DNA of 64,000 bases from NCEH01 sp043195095 (GCF_043195095.1 NZ_JBAFWN010000009.1), one strand, 5' to 3'. Counted from the first letter of the stretch, positions 1 through 7,948 are shown. The notes: generated by a model not told the origin, from the letters alone. Numbers and translations: made by a program.

Positions 1-1
1 A

Positions 2-376
2 GCGCAACAGAAATCCGGCACGGCGCGGGGCTTCTCCGACGAGGGCAAGACCTGCCTCAGCGTGGTCGCCTCCTTGCGCCAGGGCGAGCCGGCGCTCGCT
101 TCCGCGAGCGAAAACCCGGATTTCGCGCCCTGGGGCGTGCAGGTGTCAGGCGCCTTCTCGAAAAGCGTTGCGCTCGCCGCCTATGGCCGCGCCGCCACGC
201 GCTTTGCCAGCGTGATCGGCGAGCGGCAGCCCATGGTCATCGGCACCCGCGTGCCGGGGCGCGGGCGCGGCCCCTTCTACCGGGTGCGGCTTCCCGCCCA
301 GACGCGAGCGGAAGCCAACGCGCTCTGCACCAGCCTGCACAAGGCGGGCGGGGCGTGCATCGTGCTGGCGAACTGA
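2..376 (+). CDS. SPOR-domain protein, C-terminal part only
   Basis: The frame is open from the window edge, so only the last 124 residues are visible. The final 75 or so read as a SPOR domain (WGVQVSGAFSKSVALA near its start, ALCTSLHKAGGACIV at its end), a module that binds glycan strands lacking stem peptides at the division septum. In this bacterial order such a domain commonly ends periplasmic D-alanyl-D-alanine carboxypeptidases or lytic transglycosylases. The catalytic part lies outside the window, so which one it is cannot be decided. The gene ends with TGA and is followed by a repeat cluster with no obvious co-transcribed partner. Confidence 0.7.
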   Translation, partial: AQQKSGTARGFSDEGKTCLSVVASLRQGEPALASASENPDFAPWGVQVSGAFSKSVALAAYGRAATRFASVIGERQPMVIGTRVPGRGRGPFYRVRLPAQTRAEANALCTSLHKAGGACIVLAN

Positions 377-406
377 GGGCGGGGCCGGACCCGCGCGGCG
401 TGTCGG

Positions 407-960
407 CCCCCTCACCCCAACCCTCTCCCCGACGGGGAGAGGGGGGATAGCGCTCGTGAACGTTCGACCTGTTCAGAAGGGGGAACAGGAGGGTTCGTTC
501 GCACGCAAGGCCCTTCGCCCCGCCGCCCGCGCCCCCCTCTCTCCGTCGGGGAAAGGGCTGGAAAGGGCCGTCCCCAGAGGAACCGCCCCCTCCCTACCCT
601 CCCCCGCAAGCGGGAGAGGGTTTTTCGTTCGGCGGACGAACGCCCATTCCCTCGCCATCGCCGTCGGCCCCCTCTCCCCGATGGGGAGAGGGCTGGGGTG
701 AGGGGAAAGGGCCGTCCCCAAAAGAACCGCCCCCTCCCTGCCCTCCCCCGCATGCGGGAGAGGGTTTTTCTGTTCGGGAGGCGTAACGCTCTTCTGCCGG
801 AGTTTCGGCTTTCCGCCCCCGCCGGAGCCATAGGCCCCCTCTCCCGCGTGCGGGGGAGGGTTGGGGAGGGGGAAAAGGTGGAGGTTGGGGAGGGGGAACA
901 GGGCGGCCCCAGAGAGAGCCGCAGGCCCCTCACCCCGACCCTCTCCCCCTCGGGGAGAGG
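407..960. repeat. cluster of dispersed CCCTCTCCCC palindromes
   Basis: The 640 bases between the SPOR gene and the capsid gene hold no believable gene. They hold at least six variants of a short imperfect palindrome with a CCCTCTCCCC arm, a short centre and a GGGGAGAGGG arm, often flanked by CCCTCACCCC. Clear copies lie near 407-446, 589-620, 668-705, 730-764, 836-872 and 926-960. Related copies occur near 5968-6003, 6068-6108 and 24929-25016. Such extragenic palindromes are common in Rhizobiales genomes. The long open frames across this stretch on both strands are artefacts of the GC-rich repeats. Confidence 0.8.
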
Positions 961-1016
961 GAGGAATCGGGAAGTGAGGGGAAAGAAGGCAGTCCCCGTA
1001 TTCGCCCCACCCGCCC

Positions 1017-2264
1017 TCAGCTCATACCGAACTTCAGCAGCTTGGCGGCGTCGAAATCCTGGATGCCGCCGCCCACCCGCTTGGTGGTGTAGAACAGCAC
1101 ATAGGGCTTGGCGGAATAAGGATCGCGCAGCACCCGCACGCCCGCACGGTCCACCACCAGGTAGAAGCGGCGGAAATCGCCGAAGGCGATCGCGAAGGCA
1201 TCGGCCGCGATGTCCGGCATGTCCTCGCTCTCGGCCACCGGGAAGCCCATCAGGCTCGCGCTCTGCCCCGCCACGGCCGGCGGCGCCCACAGATAATCGC
1301 CGCTCTCGTCCTTCAGCTTGCGCACCGCCGCCTGGGTCCGGCGGTTGAGCACAAAGCTGGCGTTCTGGCGATAGCCGCCCTTCAACGCATAGACCAAATC
1401 CACCAGCGGATCAGACGGGTTGGTGGCCGGAAAGCCGCCGGAAACGCCGCTCGCCACATAGCCCACCTTGTCCCAGGTCCAGGCGCTCTCGGCCACCTTG
1501 GTATAAGCAAGGAAGCCCTTGGGCTTGGCGATTCCGTCGCCGTTGACGAAGGCCGCGCCCTCCTGGTCGGCGAAGGCGCTGTCCACCTCGGCGGCGATCC
1601 ACTCCTCCAGATTCACCTGGGCATCGTCCAGCAGCGCCTGGGTGGCCGCCGGCATGGCGTAGAGCTCCATGGCGGGGAAGGCGAGCTCGGCCAGCACCGG
1701 GCTGTCGGTCTGCGGGCGGGCGGCGGTCTCGGCCGCCCAGCCGGCGACCGGGCCGCTCTTCATGAACGGCTTCTTGTAGGTGCCCGAACCGATGGTGCGC
1801 ACGCTGGCGAGCGCGCGGATCGGGGAGAGCTGGGTGAGGCGGCGGCCGATCTCCTGCTCAGTTTCCATCGGCACCAGATAGCCGCCGTCGGCGCCGCTGC
1901 CGACCGAGAGCGCCTTCGCTTCCAGCGCCTTCAGGCCGCCGCTCTCGCCGGTGCGGACATAGCTCGCAAAAGCGTCGCCATGCTCCAGCGCCGCGCCCGA
2001 GCGCTGCTCCGGAGCGCCGCCGAGGGCGGGGCGCCGGCTCTTGGTGACATGGGCGTCCAGGCGGGCCTTCTGGCTGTCGAGGGCGGCATCGAGGCGGGCC
2101 AGCTTCTCCTGGGTCAGCGGATCGGCGGCGCGCCGCTCGATCTCGCCGAGGCGCTGTTCGTTGGTGGCCTTATAGGCCTCGAAGGCGAGCATGAGGTCGA
2201 AATGGGCTTCGTTCGCCTCGGGGGCGGTCACCTTGGTCTCGGGGGCGCTCAAAGGATGGGTCAT
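1017..2264 (-). CDS. HK97-family major capsid protein (GTA gp5-like)
   Basis: A 415-residue protein close in length to HK97-fold major capsid proteins of RcGTA-type gene transfer agents. Residues 1-90 are charged and helical, like the delta domain that scaffolding proteases remove. The fold proper begins around VGSGADGGYLVPMETEQEI, with later FVNGDGIAKPKGFL and a C-terminal KRVGGGIQDFDAAKLLKFG. The ATG at 2264 has AGGA at good spacing; the frame extends 25 codons upstream, but that stretch is low-complexity and lacks a better start. It follows the prohead protease in the usual order. The head-tail connector gene expected next is absent, and the locus ends here in repeats. Confidence 0.88.
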   Translation of the reverse strand: MTHPLSAPETKVTAPEANEAHFDLMLAFEAYKATNEQRLGEIERRAADPLTQEKLARLDAALDSQKARLDAHVTKSRRPALGGAPEQRSGAALEHGDAFASYVRTGESGGLKALEAKALSVGSGADGGYLVPMETEQEIGRRLTQLSPIRALASVRTIGSGTYKKPFMKSGPVAGWAAETAARPQTDSPVLAELAFPAMELYAMPAATQALLDDAQVNLEEWIAAEVDSAFADQEGAAFVNGDGIAKPKGFLAYTKVAESAWTWDKVGYVASGVSGGFPATNPSDPLVDLVYALKGGYRQNASFVLNRRTQAAVRKLKDESGDYLWAPPAVAGQSASLMGFPVAESEDMPDIAADAFAIAFGDFRRFYLVVDRAGVRVLRDPYSAKPYVLFYTTKRVGGGIQDFDAAKLLKFGMS

Positions 2265-2342
2265 GGATCGGTCCTGTGGGGAGGAGGAGAGGAAAGCGGA
2301 TGCCGAAGGCTCGGCCGGATCCGGGCGCGGGCCGGCCATTGC

Positions 2343-2852
2343 TCAGGCGGGCATGCGCCCGGCCAAGAGGCGGCCGCGCGCGTCTTCCCCGCCGGGCGCC
2401 GCGATCACGCGGGCGTCGGGCTGCATGGGGAAGGTGACGATGGAAATCTCCCACAGGTCGATGCGGGAGATGCGGCGCACGCGGGTGCGCGGATCGGTGC
2501 GGGCGGCGGCGGCCTTGAAGCCGATGGACAGACCATCGAGCGCGCCGAGGCGGATCAGGCTCGCCACCTCGCGCGCCCGCTCCACGTCGCCGGCAAGGCG
2601 CCCGCGCACATAGAGCCCGCGCGCATCCTCGACGATATGGGTCCACACGCCGATGGGTTCGGCGGGATCGTGCTGGTAGAGCATGCGCACCGCGCCCGGC
2701 CCGCGCGCGGCGAGGCAGGCGGCGAACGCGCCGCGCTCGATGATGTCGCGGCCGAGGTCGAGCATCTCGAAGCGGCAGGCATAGCCGGCGATGTCGGCGC
2801 CCGCTTCCCCCGTGCCGGGCGGGAAAAGCGCGGTGCGCGCGGGGGTGCTCAT
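2343..2852 (-). CDS. HK97-family prohead protease (GTA gp4-like)
   Basis: A 169-residue capsid maturation protease of the herpesvirus-assemblin-like fold, which cleaves the capsid N-terminal region during head assembly. It shows the family elements in order: the LDLGRDIIERGAF segment at 31-43, His61 in YQHDP, Ser109 in DGLSIGF and Glu135 in DLWEISIVTFP. The ATG at 2852 overlaps the stop of the preceding 62-residue gene as ATGA and has GAAGG upstream, so the two are translationally coupled. A 78-base gap separates it from the capsid gene. The position between portal and capsid matches RcGTA. Confidence 0.87.
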   Translation of the reverse strand: MSTPARTALFPPGTGEAGADIAGYACRFEMLDLGRDIIERGAFAACLAARGPGAVRMLYQHDPAEPIGVWTHIVEDARGLYVRGRLAGDVERAREVASLIRLGALDGLSIGFKAAAARTDPRTRVRRISRIDLWEISIVTFPMQPDARVIAAPGGEDARGRLLAGRMPA

Positions 2853-3037
2853 GCGCCCTTCGGATCGGTGCCGCGCGACTTGCGGCGCTTGGCGCGTTCC
2901 AGCTTTTCCAGTGCCGCGACGAATTCGCGGAACACCCCGCCGGGTGCCGGCGCGCTCGGCGCCGCGGTGGAGCGATGAAGGGTGGGGCCGAACGCACGGA
3001 TGCGCGGCGTGGACGCCTTGCGGCCGGGAGCACGCAT
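2849..3037 (-). CDS. small basic protein in GTA-like operon
   Basis: A 62-residue basic protein. The first 35 residues are rich in Arg, Ala and Pro. The rest (VFREFVAALEKLERAKRRK) is a probable amphipathic helix. The start at 3037 has a clear GGAG site eight bases upstream, and the stop overlaps the protease start (ATGA). I do not recognise a family. Coupling to the protease suggests a role in head assembly or regulation of the protease, which is inference only. It lies just after the 3085-3268 repeat copy, so the repeat sits in the transcribed leader of this gene. Confidence 0.6.
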   Translation of the reverse strand: MRAPGRKASTPRIRAFGPTLHRSTAAPSAPAPGGVFREFVAALEKLERAKRRKSRGTDPKGA

Positions 3038-3084
3038 GGAGGATCTCCGGTTTGGGAAGAAGAGATGGCGGGGAGCGAACGCCC

Positions 3085-3268
3085 GCGTCCCGGCCAAGTG
3101 GAACGCCACGGGCCTGGAACGCGCGCAGGGACCCAGCGCAAGGAACCGCCGCAGGCGCTTCAATCCAAAGCGCGCGGCGCTTTCGGCTGCTGCGCAGAAC
3201 TCGTGCGCTGGGTCCCGGCTCGGCGCTCCGGCAAAGCCGTCGCTGGGCCGGGACACGAGGGCGATCAC
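3085..3268. repeat. 185-bp nested inverted-repeat element, copy A
   Basis: First of two direct copies (the second is at 3322-3506). It is bounded by a perfect inverted pair, GTCCCGGCC at 3087-3095 and GGCCGGGAC at 3246-3254. Inside lies a second perfect pair, GGGACCCAGCGCA at 3128-3140 and TGCGCTGGGTCCC at 3204-3216. The whole unit could fold into a large hairpin in RNA or a cruciform in DNA. There is no open frame with coding character. It looks like a short non-autonomous (MITE-like) or structured intergenic repeat. Confidence 0.8.
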
Positions 3269-3321
3269 GATGCGCCTGCCCCTTGATCCCACGCCCGCAC
3301 ACAGGATCGGGAGCCAACCTC

Positions 3322-3506
3322 GCGTCCCGGCCAAGTGGAACGCCACAGGCGTGGAACGCGAGCCGGGACCCAGCGCAAGGAACCGCCGCAGGCGCTTCAA
3401 TCCAAAAGTGAACGGTGCTTTCGGTTGCTGCGCAGAAATCGGACGCTGGGTCCCGGCTCGGCGCTCCGGCAAAGCCGTCGCTGGGCCGGGACAAGCGGGC
3501 GATCAC
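3322..3506. repeat. 185-bp nested inverted-repeat element, copy B
   Basis: Second copy, 237 bases from the first and near-identical over most of its length. The outer arms are at 3324-3332 and 3484-3492. The inner arms are at 3365-3377 and 3440-3452, with the last two bases diverged. Its end overlaps the stop codon of the small membrane protein gene at 3503-3505, so that gene's terminus is supplied by the repeat. With copy A it fills the 465-base gap between two genes of one apparent operon. Confidence 0.8.
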
Positions 3507-3688
3507 TCGCCGCCGTGCCGAGCGTTGAAGCGCGCCAGCTCGCGCACGAAATCATCCAGCCGCTCGGTGGCCTTCGCCAGCCCCGCGAGCGCGCGGAACG
3601 CCACCGCCGAGGCGCTCACCGCCCACAGCAGCAGCGCCACATGGGCAAGATCGCCGCGCGCGGCGAAGATGCGGATCAGTTCATCCAT
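3503..3688 (-). CDS. small membrane protein of GTA-like module (gp3.5 position)
   Basis: A 61-residue protein starting MDELIRIF, with one hydrophobic segment (about residues 14-33, HVALLLWAVSASAVAFRALA) followed by a helix ending in NARHGGE. Topology and position directly after the portal gene match the small open frame called g3.5 in RcGTA-type clusters. The ATG at 3688 has GAGG at proper spacing and lies seven bases after the portal stop, so the genes are surely co-transcribed. Its last codon and stop fall inside repeat copy B, so its natural C-terminus may have been altered. Function unknown. Confidence 0.65.
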   Translation of the reverse strand: MDELIRIFAARGDLAHVALLLWAVSASAVAFRALAGLAKATERLDDFVRELARFNARHGGE

Positions 3689-3695
3689 GGGCACC

Positions 3696-4871
3696 TCACG
3701 CGCCGGGCACGCGGATGCCGTAGCCGACGGCCGCGCGCTTTTCCGCATCGGTGAGGAAATCCGCCGCGCCCACCCGCGCCCAGAGGTCCGAGCGCTCGGA
3801 GGAGAGCGCTTCCACCTGGTCGAGGTCCGGCACCAAGGCGAGACCCTCCCCATAGGCCGGCGCCAGCCAGGCGGAGAGCGAGGCCGCGAGCCGCTTCACC
3901 AGGGGCAGCACGGTGAGCCGCCACAAGGCGCGGTGGGCCTCGGCATAATTGGCATAGGTGTTGTCGCCGGGAATGCCGAGCAGCATGGGCGGCACGCCGA
4001 GCGCCAGCGCGATCTCGCGCGCCGCCCCGTTGCGGGCGGCCTCGAAATCCATGTCCTTGGGGCTCATGGCCAGCGGCTTCCAATCGAGCCCGCCTTCCAG
4101 CAGCAGCGGGCGGCCGGCATTGGTCGGGCCCTGGAAGCTTGCCTCCAGTTCGCCCTTCAGCCGCTCGAACTGCTCGTCGCTAAGCGAACCCGCGCCGCCA
4201 TAGACCAGCGCGCCGGAGGGGCGCGCCGCATTGTCCAGCAGCGCCTTGTTCCAGGCGGTGGCGGCATTGTGCAGGTCGAGCGCCTGGGCGGCCGCCTCCA
4301 GCGGGGCGAAGCCGTAATGATCGTCCAGCGGATTGAAGAAGGTGAGATGCAGGATCGGCGGCACGCCGGCGGTCTCCGCGCCATCCTGCTGGATGCGCAG
4401 GGTGCGCCCGTCGAGCGTATAGTCGAACGCCTCCGGCCAGCCGTCCGCGCCGGGCACCACGCGCACCCGGTCGGGGCGCAACACATGGAGTTCGCGCACC
4501 GCGCCCTCCACCGCCACGGCTTCCAGATAGGCGTTGCCGGCGACCAGCAGATGGCCGCACAGCGCCTCCAGCAGGTCGGCCCCCTGGACGCGCGGATTGG
4601 GCCGGGCGAGCAGGTCCAGCAGCGGGTGATGATCGAGCTCGCGCGGCCCCTGCATCAGCAGCAGCGGCACGCTGGCGGCGGCCTCGCTCACCAGGCGCAC
4701 GGCGCGATAGGCGATGGCATTGCGCAAGAACCCCTCGCGCGCCAGCGAGCCGTAATCGCGCGCCGACCAGCGCGGCCGGCTCTGGCCGAAGAATGCGACC
4801 AGCGCCGCGGTGCGGCTGGCCTTGGCCTCGGCAGGGCGCGCGCGCAGCGGGGCGAGGAAGGAAGAGAGCAT
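3696..4871 (-). CDS. HK97-family phage portal protein (GTA gp3-like)
   Basis: A 391-residue portal protein, the dodecameric ring through which DNA enters the head; the length is that of RcGTA gp3. Recognisable parts include WSARDYGSLAREGFLRNAIA near residue 35, LLLMQGPRELDHHPLLDLL around 70-90, GNAYLEAV, and the C-terminal GVPPMLLGIPGDNTYANYAE. The ATG at 4871 has AAGGAG eight bases upstream. In the minus-strand order it should directly follow the large terminase, but 1.2 kb with an oppositely oriented stress gene and repeats now lies between, so it can no longer be read simply from the terminase promoter. Confidence 0.9.
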   Translation of the reverse strand: MLSSFLAPLRARPAEAKASRTAALVAFFGQSRPRWSARDYGSLAREGFLRNAIAYRAVRLVSEAAASVPLLLMQGPRELDHHPLLDLLARPNPRVQGADLLEALCGHLLVAGNAYLEAVAVEGAVRELHVLRPDRVRVVPGADGWPEAFDYTLDGRTLRIQQDGAETAGVPPILHLTFFNPLDDHYGFAPLEAAAQALDLHNAATAWNKALLDNAARPSGALVYGGAGSLSDEQFERLKGELEASFQGPTNAGRPLLLEGGLDWKPLAMSPKDMDFEAARNGAAREIALALGVPPMLLGIPGDNTYANYAEAHRALWRLTVLPLVKRLAASLSAWLAPAYGEGLALVPDLDQVEALSSERSDLWARVGAADFLTDAEKRAAVGYGIRVPGA

Positions 4872-4898
4872 GCGGAAGGCTCCTTGCAGGGCAAGCCG

Positions 4899-4923
4899 GG
4901 AACGCGGCAGCGGTAAAGACGTT
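4899..4923 (+). promoter_or_regulatory. predicted EcfG general-stress promoter
   Basis: GGAAC at 4899-4903, exactly 16 bases, then CGTT at 4920-4923. This is the consensus known for the alphaproteobacterial general stress sigma factor EcfG (GGAAC, 16-17 bases, CGTT). It points at the stress-protein gene that starts at 5061, leaving a leader of roughly 130 bases. It lies only 28 bases outside the portal start codon, on the opposite strand. Confidence 0.75.
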
Positions 4924-5060
4924 GAAAGGCGAGCACCCGCGCACGCAGATCGCGCGCGGCCGGATTTCACAAACCGGATTTGGCAGGCAAGATCGCGATG
5001 CCGCTCCGGCGACGGCCCTGCCGTCCGGGATCCGGCGCTGCCAACCAGGAGCCGAGCGCA

Positions 5061-5687
5061 ATGACCACCACCGTGACCGCCCTCTACGACAGCCAGGACG
5101 ATGCCGTCGCGGCGGTGCGCGCACTCCAGATGGCGGGGATTGCCCGCGACGCGATCTCGATCATCGCCAAGAGCGCGGATGACCCGCCGCAGGCCGCCGA
5201 GACCCGGGACCATGAGGATCATGTGGCCGAAGTCATGCAGGATGCCGGCGCGGGCGCGGGCATCGGGGCGGGCATCGGCGGCGCGGGCGGGCTGCTGGCG
5301 GGGCTTGGCATCATCGCCATTCCCGGCATCGGTCCGGTGCTGGCGGGCGGCTGGCTGCTCTCGACGGCGGCCGGGGCCCTCGCCGGCGCGGCCGTGGGCG
5401 GCGCGGCGGGCGGCATCATCGGCGCCTTGATGGATGGCGGCCTTCCCGAGGACGATGCCCACGCCTGCGCGGAAAGCGTGCGGCGCGGCGGCGCGCTGGT
5501 GGTGGCGAAGGTAGACGCGGCGCGGCTGGACGCCGCCCGCACCATCCTGCGCGCACCGCCCGCCATCGACCCCGCGGCGCGGGCGAGCGATTACCGCAAG
5601 GACGGCTGGTCCCGCTTCAACCCGGAGGAACCGCCCCACGGCGGCGAAAGCGCTCCGCGCCGGGAGCGGCCGGATCGGCTGGCGTGA
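5061..5687 (+). CDS. general stress protein with glycine-zipper-like core
   Basis: A 208-residue protein. Residues 1-40 (VTALYDSQDDAVAAVRALQ) resemble the YflT/GsiB-type general stress 17M domain, an alpha-beta fold also seen in DUF1269 proteins. Residues 65-130 are extremely Gly/Ala-rich and hydrophobic, like a glycine-zipper membrane hairpin. A second alpha-beta repeat follows (CAESVRRGGALVVAKVDAA) and then a charged tail. The ATG at 5061 has AGGAG eleven bases upstream. An EcfG-type promoter precedes it, which fits a stress gene. It interrupts the GTA-like cluster in the opposite orientation. The exact biochemical role is unknown. Confidence 0.75.
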   Translation: MTTTVTALYDSQDDAVAAVRALQMAGIARDAISIIAKSADDPPQAAETRDHEDHVAEVMQDAGAGAGIGAGIGGAGGLLAGLGIIAIPGIGPVLAGGWLLSTAAGALAGAAVGGAAGGIIGALMDGGLPEDDAHACAESVRRGGALVVAKVDAARLDAARTILRAPPAIDPAARASDYRKDGWSRFNPEEPPHGGESAPRRERPDRLA

Positions 5688-5799
5688 GATGGGAGCGGGC
5701 AAAGCCGCCGCTCCCAATCTCGCCCCAGGACGAAACGACATTCAGCGGCGACGGGTATCGTCGAGGCGCCTGACGGCAAGGGCGCGCGATTGTGTTTCT

Positions 5800-6108
5800 C
5801 TCACCGTTCGTCGTGGCCGGGCGTGTCCCGGCCACCCACGCCGGGCAGATAGCGCGGGCCCTGAAGAGCCGGGACCGGCGGTGCCGCGTGGATGAACGGG
5901 ACACGCCCATGCATGACGCTCTTTCAGACGACGGCGACACGCGATGGATGCGATCGGTCCGGGCCCCCTCACCCCGGCCCTCTCCCCGTGGGGGAGAGGG
6001 GGGAAGGGAAAAGCGTGCGGACAGAGGAAGGCCGGTCTTCGATCATGTCCACCCCACGCATCGGCGCGCCCCCTCTCCCCGCCGGGGAGAGGGCTGGGGT
6101 GAGGGGGA
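5800..6108. repeat. intergenic repeats: one 110-bp element and two palindromes
   Basis: The 424-base gap between the stress gene and the terminase gene holds no gene. At 5814-5834 is a perfect hairpin, TGGCCGGG and CCCGGCCA around five bases. It belongs to a diverged, inverted copy of the element that forms the tandem array at 8155-8985. Two CCCTCTCCCC palindromes follow near 5968-6003 and 6068-6108, the last ending four bases before the terminase stop codon. The hairpins may act as terminators. Confidence 0.75.
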
Positions 6109-6111
6109 TGA

Positions 6112-7476
6112 TCACAGCCCCCGCACCCGGGGCGGCGCGGATTTCACGCCCAGGGCCAAGGCGGTGACGGCCCAGACCAGCGCATCCAGCCGGTCCGGCG
6201 AGCGGCCGTTGGAAAGCCCGTCCAAGGCGAAATCGCACATCTCGTCCTCCAGCGCCGAAAACGCCCCGGCATGGCGCACGCGGCCCTGCTCATAGAGCGC
6301 GGCCACCGGCTCGGCACGCAAGAACTTGCCGCGCGTCGCCCGCACCTGCTCGACGGGAACGGACGGATCCACTTCGGCCAGCACGGCGCTCACCATCTCG
6401 CCGCCCTGGTTCACCTCGGCGACAATGCGGTCGGCATCGAAGCGGCGGAACAGGGCCACGGCGCGCGCCGCCCACAGGGCCGGGCGCAGCCCGCTTTCGC
6501 TCGCGTCCGCCAGCACATGGACGATGCCGGAGGCGTCGATGCCGGCGCAGACCAGGCCGCAGGCATCCGCCCCGGCGCGGGAGGAAGCCGGCGGGTCCAC
6601 CCCGACCACGATCCGCACCAAGGGCGGCGCCTCTTCCTCGCGCGCGGCTTCCAGCGCCGGGCGGGACCAGAGCGCATCGGGCCGGTCCTCGATCAATTCG
6701 CCGTCCAGTTCCTGCCGGCCGAGGCGCGTGCCGCCATAGCGGGCCAGCACCGCATCGAGGAAGCCGGGGGCGAGATGCAGCGCGTTCTGCGCCGTGCGGG
6801 CGCGGCTGATGGCGCTCGAAGGGTCGGCCAACAGGCGCCGCAGCAAAGCGGAAGGGCGCGGCGTGGTGGTGATCATCTGGCGCGGCCGCTCGCCGAGCCG
6901 CAGGCCGAATTGCAGCATGTCGAAGGTTGCATCCGCGCGGCGCCATTTCGCCAGCTCGTCCAGCCATGCGGCCTCGAACTGCGGGCCGCGCAGGCTTTCC
7001 GGGTCCTCGGCGGAAAAGCCCTGGGCCACCGCGCCGTTGCGCCACACGAGCCGTCGGCGCGTTGGCTCCCAGGCCGGGCGCTCGTCCTCGGCATGGACGG
7101 AGAGGAGGCCAGAGACCCCCTCCACCATCACCTCGCGTACATCGGACATGGTTTCCGCCACCAAGGCGATGCGCCCCACCGGGCGTTCGGCGAACGGCGG
7201 GCGGCCGAGCGCAAGGCCGCGCACCCATTCGGCTCCGGCGCGGGTCTTGCCGGCGCCGCGCCCGCCCAGCACCAGCCAGGTGGACCAGGGGCCACCGCCC
7301 TGGGCGGCATCGGGGGGCAATTGGTCTGGCCGGGCCCACATTTCCCAATCGGCGAGCAGAAGGCGGGCATCGGCCTCGGGCAGTTCAGCCAGCAGGCTCG
7401 GCGCCGTCCCCGCCTTGGCGCAGGCGATCAAGGCGGCGCGCAAGCTCGCGGCGGAAGGTGTCGAGGCTTCGTCCAC
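6112..7476 (-). CDS. large terminase subunit (GTA gp2-like)
   Basis: A 454-residue DNA-packaging motor. The ATPase domain has a Walker A GGRGAGKT at residues 71-78 and a Walker B-type acidic strand in EAAWLDELAKW. The C-terminal RNase H-like nuclease shows its acidic residues in VGVDPPASS, IVAEVNQGG and SPDRLDALVWA. I chose the GTG at 7476 because GGAGGAGG lies eight bases upstream and the protein then has the family length; the open frame upstream is the antisense-like shadow of the small terminase. It overlaps that gene by 92 bases in another frame. This is the best-preserved part of the GTA-like module. Confidence 0.9.
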   Translation of the reverse strand: MDEASTPSAASLRAALIACAKAGTAPSLLAELPEADARLLLADWEMWARPDQLPPDAAQGGGPWSTWLVLGGRGAGKTRAGAEWVRGLALGRPPFAERPVGRIALVAETMSDVREVMVEGVSGLLSVHAEDERPAWEPTRRRLVWRNGAVAQGFSAEDPESLRGPQFEAAWLDELAKWRRADATFDMLQFGLRLGERPRQMITTTPRPSALLRRLLADPSSAISRARTAQNALHLAPGFLDAVLARYGGTRLGRQELDGELIEDRPDALWSRPALEAAREEEAPPLVRIVVGVDPPASSRAGADACGLVCAGIDASGIVHVLADASESGLRPALWAARAVALFRRFDADRIVAEVNQGGEMVSAVLAEVDPSVPVEQVRATRGKFLRAEPVAALYEQGRVRHAGAFSALEDEMCDFALDGLSNGRSPDRLDALVWAVTALALGVKSAPPRVRGL

Positions 7477-7948
7477 GCAGGCCCTCCTCCGATTGCGCGG
7501 CCGCGCCGCCTTTGCCCGTTGCCGGGGATTTCTCTGCCGCGCCCGCGCCATCGAGGGCGCCGAGTTCGCGTACCACGCGGGCCAGCACCGCGAGCGCCTT
7601 CGCGTCCTTCTCGCTATCACGCGCACCGGGGCGGGCGGGGGCGGCCTCCGGCCCATCCAGGGCGGCGACGCGGGCGTCGATTTCGTCCATCTGCCGCTCG
7701 GCGGCGTGCCACAGGCGCGCCAGGAAGACACGCCGGCGGCTGCGGCTCGGTGGCTTCGTGGTGCGCCCGCCATAGCGGCGCGGCGCGGGTGCGTGATGCA
7801 CCGTGCCGTCGGGCTCGACGATGCGATCGGCCCAGAAATAGACGGAGGCGAGGGACAGGCCGGTTTCAGCGGCAATCTGGCGGATCGGCGTGCCGGCCTC
7901 ATAGAGGGCGCGCGCCAGACCCGCCGCCTTGGGCGGGATGCGGGACAT
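7385..7948 (-). CDS. putative small terminase subunit with HTH
   Basis: A 187-residue protein with a clear N-terminal helix-turn-helix (residues 8-40: RALYEAGTPIRQIAAETGLS then SVYFWADRI), a basic middle with RRYGGRTTKPPSRSRRR, and a C-terminal helix. Position directly upstream of, and overlapping, the large terminase, plus the DNA-binding fold, suggest the small terminase (gp1 position in RcGTA), which recognises DNA and stimulates the motor. The ATG at 7948 has only a weak GAGAT upstream. A cluster-specific regulator is the alternative. A strong promoter lies about 100 bases upstream. Confidence 0.6.
   Translation of the reverse strand: MSRIPPKAAGLARALYEAGTPIRQIAAETGLSLASVYFWADRIVEPDGTVHHAPAPRRYGGRTTKPPSRSRRRVFLARLWHAAERQMDEIDARVAALDGPEAAPARPGARDSEKDAKALAVLARVVRELGALDGAGAAEKSPATGKGGAAAQSEEGLRGRSLDTFRRELARRLDRLRQGGDGAEPAG

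Noticed and set aside
412..1290. Long overlapping open frames on both strands across the repeat cluster
   Set aside because: They consist of translated palindromic repeats (Pro/Arg/Gly-rich, repeated LTPTLSPSGRG-like strings) and run antisense into the capsid gene.
3085..3506. Insertion sequence
   Set aside because: No transposase frame; the copies are only about 185 bases long with nested arms, so at most a non-autonomous element.
1017..7948. Interpretation as an ordinary integrated prophage
   Set aside because: No integrase, repressor, lysis or tail genes and no attachment-site repeats are visible; order and sizes fit the RcGTA head genes better, though a decayed prophage is not excluded.
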